Assembly: GCF_017873605.1 (NCBI RefSeq)
Contig: NZ_JAGGKI010000010.1
Span: forward strand, 62,001-126,000
DNA length: 64,000 nt
Source: Paenibacillus lactis
Lineage (GTDB): Bacteria; Bacillota; Bacilli; Paenibacillales; Paenibacillaceae
Direction of reading: 5' to 3'
Below the pieces are notes generated by a model. That model made no database searches. It had not been told where the DNA came from and worked only from the letters and a program-made list of their open reading frames with translations. Shown here in pieces: positions 60,779 to 64,000 of the stretch (the stretch's first letter is position 1; every line of letters starts with the position of its first letter). The position numbers and the translations under genes were made by a program.

Positions 60779-60817
60779 ACAAGTTACCTGTACTGGTAAC
60801 AAGTACAGGTACAAGTT
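60779..60817. repeat. Short inverted repeat framed by direct repeats
   Basis: ACCTGTACT (60786-60794) pairs with AGTACAGGT (60802-60810), bracketed by ACAAGTT at 60779-60785 and again at 60811-60817. In the queF 3' UTR, before the terminator. Confidence 0.6.
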
Positions 60818-60878
60818 AGATTTACAAGCAAGCTAACACTTCTTACACGATGCTTTACCTCTAGGCATTCATACCAAT

Positions 60879-60914
60879 AAGGGCCGCTCCATTTACGGAG
60901 CGGCCCTCTTTTTA
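60879..60914 (+). terminator. Terminator of the que operon
   Basis: AGGGCCGCTCC (60880-60890) pairs with GGAGCGGCCCT (60897-60907), then CTTTTTAG. It also lies opposite the ecsC-like gene end. Confidence 0.9.
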
Positions 60915-60953
60915 GTCTCAATCTGCACCCATTCTTCTGGCTTAGCTGAAAAC

Positions 60954-61865
60954 TTACAGCGGATATTCCATATTGCGCAGTCGGTGGTTCAGGCGACGTT
61001 TTTTGTAGAGCATCTTTCCGGCTTCCGCCACGTCCCCGATGGTGCCCTTGTTGTTGATCGAGCCGAATACAATCCCGGCAATCGGAATAAGCTGGAACAG
61101 CTTCTTCATTCCGAAGCTGTCCGTGTACGACTGGATCACTTCCCTCCATCCCTGCAGCTGGGAGAATACCTGATCCGTCCCCTTCTCGTCATCAAAGCTG
61201 GCGAGCTCCTCCAGCACCGCCTTCTTGCCCACTATATCGGCGGAAGCGAACTGCAGGCACTTCACGATAAACACCCGCTCCCTGGTATCGTTCGGATCAT
61301 AGCCGTAGCATAGCGCCATCTCTTGAAGCACCTTTAGTGACTGTCCGAGCACCATCGGAATATCGACTGCAATCGTAAAGACGCCGCCGATCCCGGTGGC
61401 TGCCCCTTGGGCGGCGGCAAATTTGACCCGTTTAGCCGTCAAAATATCCGCCGCGGCATCCATCACCTGCAGCGGCAAACGAGAAGCCTCGGTCAAGGTC
61501 AGCTTCTGATCGCCTGAGCCATCCGCCGCGTTGCCACCCGTACGGGAAGGATCGGTTTCTTCTTCGATCTCCCACGCTTCGGCTTCCTTGGAAGCGGTCC
61601 CCTCATCTCCCGCCGTTTTGGCCAACAGATTCATTACGGACTGCTCGCGCACCAGATACTGGCCTCCGGTCTGGATAAAGCTGCCGACATCGTTAAGCGC
61701 CTCGCCGATTTTATTCCGCACGGCCTTCGGTGTCAGCCGATCCAGAAGCATGAAGGGGATTCTGCCGAGCTTTTCCCAGAACATCACGTCCTTCTGTTCT
61801 TTTTCCCACACCAATATCTCTTGAAGCTGTGACTCCAACACTTGCCGTGATTCCATTTCTGCCAT
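60954..61865 (-). CDS. EcsC-family protein
   Basis: 303 residues. EcsC pattern: KVLQEMALCYGYDPNDTRERVFIVKCLQFASADIVGKKAVLEEL and RRLNHRLRNMEYPL at the end, with a hydrophobic AAAQGAATGIGGVFTIAVDIPMVLG before it. In B. subtilis ecsC follows the Ecs ABC transporter genes; here it is alone. Mid-region (90-125) is a disordered Gly/Asp linker. Start ATG 61865 has AGGAG nine bases upstream. Confidence 0.85.
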   Translation of the reverse strand: MAEMESRQVLESQLQEILVWEKEQKDVMFWEKLGRIPFMLLDRLTPKAVRNKIGEALNDVGSFIQTGGQYLVREQSVMNLLAKTAGDEGTASKEAEAWEIEEETDPSRTGGNAADGSGDQKLTLTEASRLPLQVMDAAADILTAKRVKFAAAQGAATGIGGVFTIAVDIPMVLGQSLKVLQEMALCYGYDPNDTRERVFIVKCLQFASADIVGKKAVLEELASFDDEKGTDQVFSQLQGWREVIQSYTDSFGMKKLFQLIPIAGIVFGSINNKGTIGDVAEAGKMLYKKRRLNHRLRNMEYPL

Positions 61866-62009
61866 GTTCACAATCTCCTCTTCAATTCAGCGTTAACTAT
61901 GGAGTATATACGCATCAAACGTAAAAACGGCGCAGTATTTTTCAAAACTGATGCCTCAGCACGATATCGCCCAAATCGAGCAGCCCCATTATAGCCAGCT
62001 AATCATACG

Positions 62010-62040
62010 AAAAAGCCATCCCATCTGGGATGGCCATTTT
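62010..62040 (-). terminator. Terminator of dps
   Basis: GCCATCCCA (62015-62023) pairs with TGGGATGGC (62026-62034); TTTTT on the minus strand. Confidence 0.85.
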
Positions 62041-62089
62041 ACGATGTTTTTCGAAATGTAATGAACATCAAGCAACCTGTATACGCCGC

Positions 62090-62581
62090 TTATTTGCCCA
62101 AAAATGCGTTCAACATCCAGGCATGCTTCTGAATATCGGTCATCATGCCCGTGAACAAGTCGGCTGTCGCATCGTCACCTGCTGCATCGGCTGCCGCGAT
62201 CCCCTGCTTAAGCTCGGCTGCGATCGTTTCATAATCGGCGATAAGCTGGCTCACCATCTCTTCAGCGCTGTTCTCACCGTTCGCTTCTTGAAGCGTCGTC
62301 AGCTGCAGATACTGGGTCATGCTTGCTGCCGGTTTGCCACCGATGGCCAGCAGCCGCTCAGCCAGCTCGTCCACGTAATCGGCTGCCGCGTTATACAGCT
62401 CCTCAAACTTCTCATGCAGCACGTAAAACTGTGGCCCTTTCACATACCAGTGGTAATGGTGCAGCTTTACGCCCAGCAGGCTCCAGTTCGCAACTTGGAG
62501 ATTAAGGATGCTGTGGAGCTCGTTTTCACCCTGCAGGTTTTGAGTCAAATTTACATTCGCGTTCGTATTTGTATTCATCAT
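62090..62581 (-). CDS. dps: Dps-family ferritin-like protein
   Basis: 163 residues. Ferritin-like Dps: LNLQVANWSLLGVKLHHYHWYVKGPQFYVLHEKFEELYNAAADYVDELAERLLAIGGKP has the ferroxidase His, Asp and Glu residues at the dimer interface. Stores iron and shields DNA from peroxide in spores and cells. Two adjacent ATGs; the first, 62581, has GGAG nine bases upstream. A PerR-type box and SigA promoter lie before it. Confidence 0.95.
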   Translation of the reverse strand: MMNTNTNANVNLTQNLQGENELHSILNLQVANWSLLGVKLHHYHWYVKGPQFYVLHEKFEELYNAAADYVDELAERLLAIGGKPAASMTQYLQLTTLQEANGENSAEEMVSQLIADYETIAAELKQGIAAADAAGDDATADLFTGMMTDIQKHAWMLNAFLGK

Positions 62582-62611
62582 CTATATCGTCTCCTTTAGT
62601 TGATATTGTAT

Positions 62612-62626
62612 TTAGACTTATTCTAA
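62612..62626. promoter_or_regulatory. PerR-type operator of dps
   Basis: TTAGACTTATTCTAA, matching 11 of 14 fixed positions of TTATAATnATTATAA (7-1-7). It lies just downstream of the -10, where a repressor would block transcription. PerR controls mrgA/dps genes in Bacillus. Confidence 0.65.
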
Positions 62627-62638
62627 ATCCTTGTCTTT

Positions 62639-62667
62639 ATAATATCAGATTTTCATCTTATTTGCAA
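62639..62667 (-). promoter_or_regulatory. SigA-type promoter of dps
   Basis: TTGCAA (complement of 62662-62667), 17-base spacer, TATTAT (complement of 62639-62644). Confidence 0.65.
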
Positions 62668-62825
62668 AGCAATTCACGATTTCTTAGATGAAGATAGGAT
62701 GAAGATTTTTCTCTGTTTTTATACCCTATCATAAGTGCTCCTTGCCGAGCCGGCTGTGAATTGAATCATGTTGTTCTTCAGGTGATGGGTGCTGAGAGCG
62801 GTTTATCCATAAAAATCTATTAATT

Positions 62826-62839
62826 TGTAAACGTTTACT
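62826..62839. promoter_or_regulatory. cre-like palindrome before the GNAT gene
   Basis: TGTAAACGTTTACT, one base short of the perfect palindrome TGTAAACGTTTACA and fitting the CcpA consensus. Could also be a LacI-family operator. Confidence 0.45.
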
Positions 62840-62906
62840 GGAAATCCCGCGGTCTGTCACCTTATACTGGTGTTAAGTGACAACCATAGGGAGGCGAAAT
62901 ACCCCA

Positions 62907-64000
62907 GTGCATATTTCTATCATGAATTCCGATCAACTGACCCAAGCGATTGAATTATCCGATCGTATTTTTCTTAAGCAGCCCGAGCAGCCCTCCATGG
63001 GCGTATCCTTCCCGCTTATCTTCTCTCCGGGTATCAGCCATTCATACGGAGCATGGGATCAAGAGAAGCTTGTCTCGTTCATGGGATTTGTCCCGTTTAT
63101 GATGAAGATCCGTGGAGCACGGCTGAACGTATTCTCGATCGGATCCGTATGTACGGACCCAGACTATCGGGGACAGCGGCTTGCCGGTTCGCTGCTTCAA
63201 GCATGCATCAAGCATGGGGAAGCTTCGGGCGCATCCCTGATCTTCATCTCCGGAGGGAGATCCCTGTACACCCGTGCCGGCAGCCGTTTGTTCGGCCGGG
63301 CCCAGCGCTTTCAGGTGACCCCTTCCATGGTCGAGCCCCTTCGGTCCTCCACCGCAAAGCAGGTTCAGATCCGGGCCATGAAGCCGGAGGATCTGTTGCA
63401 AGTCCACGCGCTTATGGAAGATCGGGAAGCCGGGTATATGTCGACGCCTACCGAGCTTGGCAAGCTGCTTGACGCAAGCGCCTATTCCAACGTGATCCGG
63501 CTTGAGCAGCAAGTGCTTGTCGCCGAGCAGAACGGGGAATTGTCGGCATTCGCAATCATTGCCGTGCCCGGAACCGTGATGACGCCTTCCCGCGCATCCA
63601 CGCTTGTGGAATGGGGCGGCAGCCCGGAAGCCGCCGCGCTGGTCATTGCTGAAGCAATCGCCGGCTTTAACCTGCCGGAGCTGATCATTCCACTGGCCTG
63701 GCAGGACCGAGAGCTCGCCGCGCTGCTTCAATCCGCCGGTGCCATGCCGGAATCGATCCAGAATGACGGGACGGTTTACCTGGTGAACGGAATCCGGCTT
63801 CTGGATCAGCTGGCTCCGCTGCTGCCGGAAGGCGCCATCCAAGCCGATGGGGAGCATGGACCTTATCGCATTACGCTCTCGGGGGAGACTGTTGTCCTGG
63901 ATGACGAAGGACTGCTGTCGCTCCTGTTCGACCCTTTGTCTCCGTACCGGATTCAAGGGACAGCAGCGTTCGACCCGATTCCGCTGCCGTATACCTCCGG
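62907..64000 (+). CDS. GNAT-family acetyltransferase, cut off by the window edge
   Basis: Partial: 364 complete codons without a stop to the end of the window. GNAT core in the N-terminal half: GSVCTDPDYRGQRLAGSLLQACIKHGEASGASLIFISGG (acetyl-CoA loop DYRGQRLAGSLL), then a second, degenerate GNAT-like part around QIRAMKPEDLLQVHALMEDREAGYM. GTG 62907 has GGGAGG upstream with a long spacer; an internal ATG 15 bases on is the alternative. Layout recalls the two-lobed Eis-like acetyltransferases. Preceded by a cre-like site. Confidence 0.75.
   Translation, partial: MHISIMNSDQLTQAIELSDRIFLKQPEQPSMGVSFPLIFSPGISHSYGAWDQEKLVSFMGFVPFMMKIRGARLNVFSIGSVCTDPDYRGQRLAGSLLQACIKHGEASGASLIFISGGRSLYTRAGSRLFGRAQRFQVTPSMVEPLRSSTAKQVQIRAMKPEDLLQVHALMEDREAGYMSTPTELGKLLDASAYSNVIRLEQQVLVAEQNGELSAFAIIAVPGTVMTPSRASTLVEWGGSPEAAALVIAEAIAGFNLPELIIPLAWQDRELAALLQSAGAMPESIQNDGTVYLVNGIRLLDQLAPLLPEGAIQADGEHGPYRITLSGETVVLDDEGLLSLLFDPLSPYRIQGTAAFDPIPLPYTS

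Larger units (their letters stand above)
62627..62906. other. Region between dps and the GNAT gene
   Basis: About 280 bases: dps promoter, AT-rich spacer, then a cre-like palindrome and a -10-like TATACT (62863-62868) before the GNAT gene, overlapped by the dyad CACC-n7-GGTG. No gene. Confidence 0.5.

Noticed and set aside
63042..63956. 304-codon minus-strand frame at the right edge
   Set aside because: Antisense to the GNAT gene, whose open plus frame carries the acetyl-CoA motif and runs off the window.

Overview
The window looks like chromosomal DNA of a Paenibacillus-type, endospore-forming Firmicute. Reasons: GC near 50%, strong AGGAGG ribosome-binding sites with GTG and TTG starts, intrinsic terminators almost everywhere, the sporulation genes gerE, gerM and asnO and a YhcN-like lipoprotein, stalk-domain (copper amine oxidase N-terminal-like) secreted proteins, and an ABC sugar importer beside a YesM/YesN-type two-component pair, which is a very common arrangement in Paenibacillus. 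No phage, IS element, CRISPR array or rRNA is visible.

Layout. 0-9 kb: tRNA-Arg, a small membrane protein, a stalk-domain secreted protein, asnO, and the conserved gerM-rph-rdgB operon facing a PgpA/YutG-like gene. 9-17 kb: a lone glycogen phosphorylase, an MBL hydrolase, proS behind a T-box leader, and a czcO-like flavoprotein overlapping a CzrA-type zinc-sensing ArsR regulator, with a matching operator in front. 17-19.4 kb: feoA and a feoB that is split into a GTPase gene and a membrane gene. 19.5-25.4 kb: sugar ABC importer plus sensor kinase and response regulator. 25.7-28.6 kb: zinc-ribbon membrane protein, beta-helix protein with a small partner, gerE. 28.9-31.7 kb: murR/rpiR-nagB-nagA for amino-sugar catabolism. 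31.8-32.8 kb: YhcN/YlaJ lipoprotein.

33-50 kb is the most distinctive part: an almost entirely minus-strand block that reads as a spore-surface glycan locus. It has nucleotide-sugar enzymes (CapE-like dehydratase, RmlD-like reductase, 2-epimerase, another SDR, a sugar nucleotidyltransferase), two CgeB/YkvP-type, two GT4 and four GT2-type glycosyltransferases, a WIAG-tail-like protein, a YheC/YheD-type ATP-grasp protein and several small unknown proteins. Four proteins share an N- or C-terminal run of [Y/F]xxG tetrads, several have Arg-rich ends, three small neighbours look like helical paralogues, and candidate SigK promoters precede the main units. I regard this as the best candidate for an undescribed system: a mother-cell-made surface layer in which enzymes and structural proteins may be held together by common docking segments.

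50-64 kb: a large secreted protein and its stalk-domain partner (with an AT-rich internal stretch spanning both), an HTH regulator, a VWA-tail-like protein, a 51-codon gene, an AIM24 protein, the queCDEF pathway behind a preQ1-I riboswitch, EcsC-family protein, Dps with a PerR-type box, and the start of a GNAT acetyltransferase that runs off the right edge.

Many calls are by recognition of family sequence patterns from memory; no search was run. Small-gene functions in the 40-42 kb and 50-57 kb parts are unknown.
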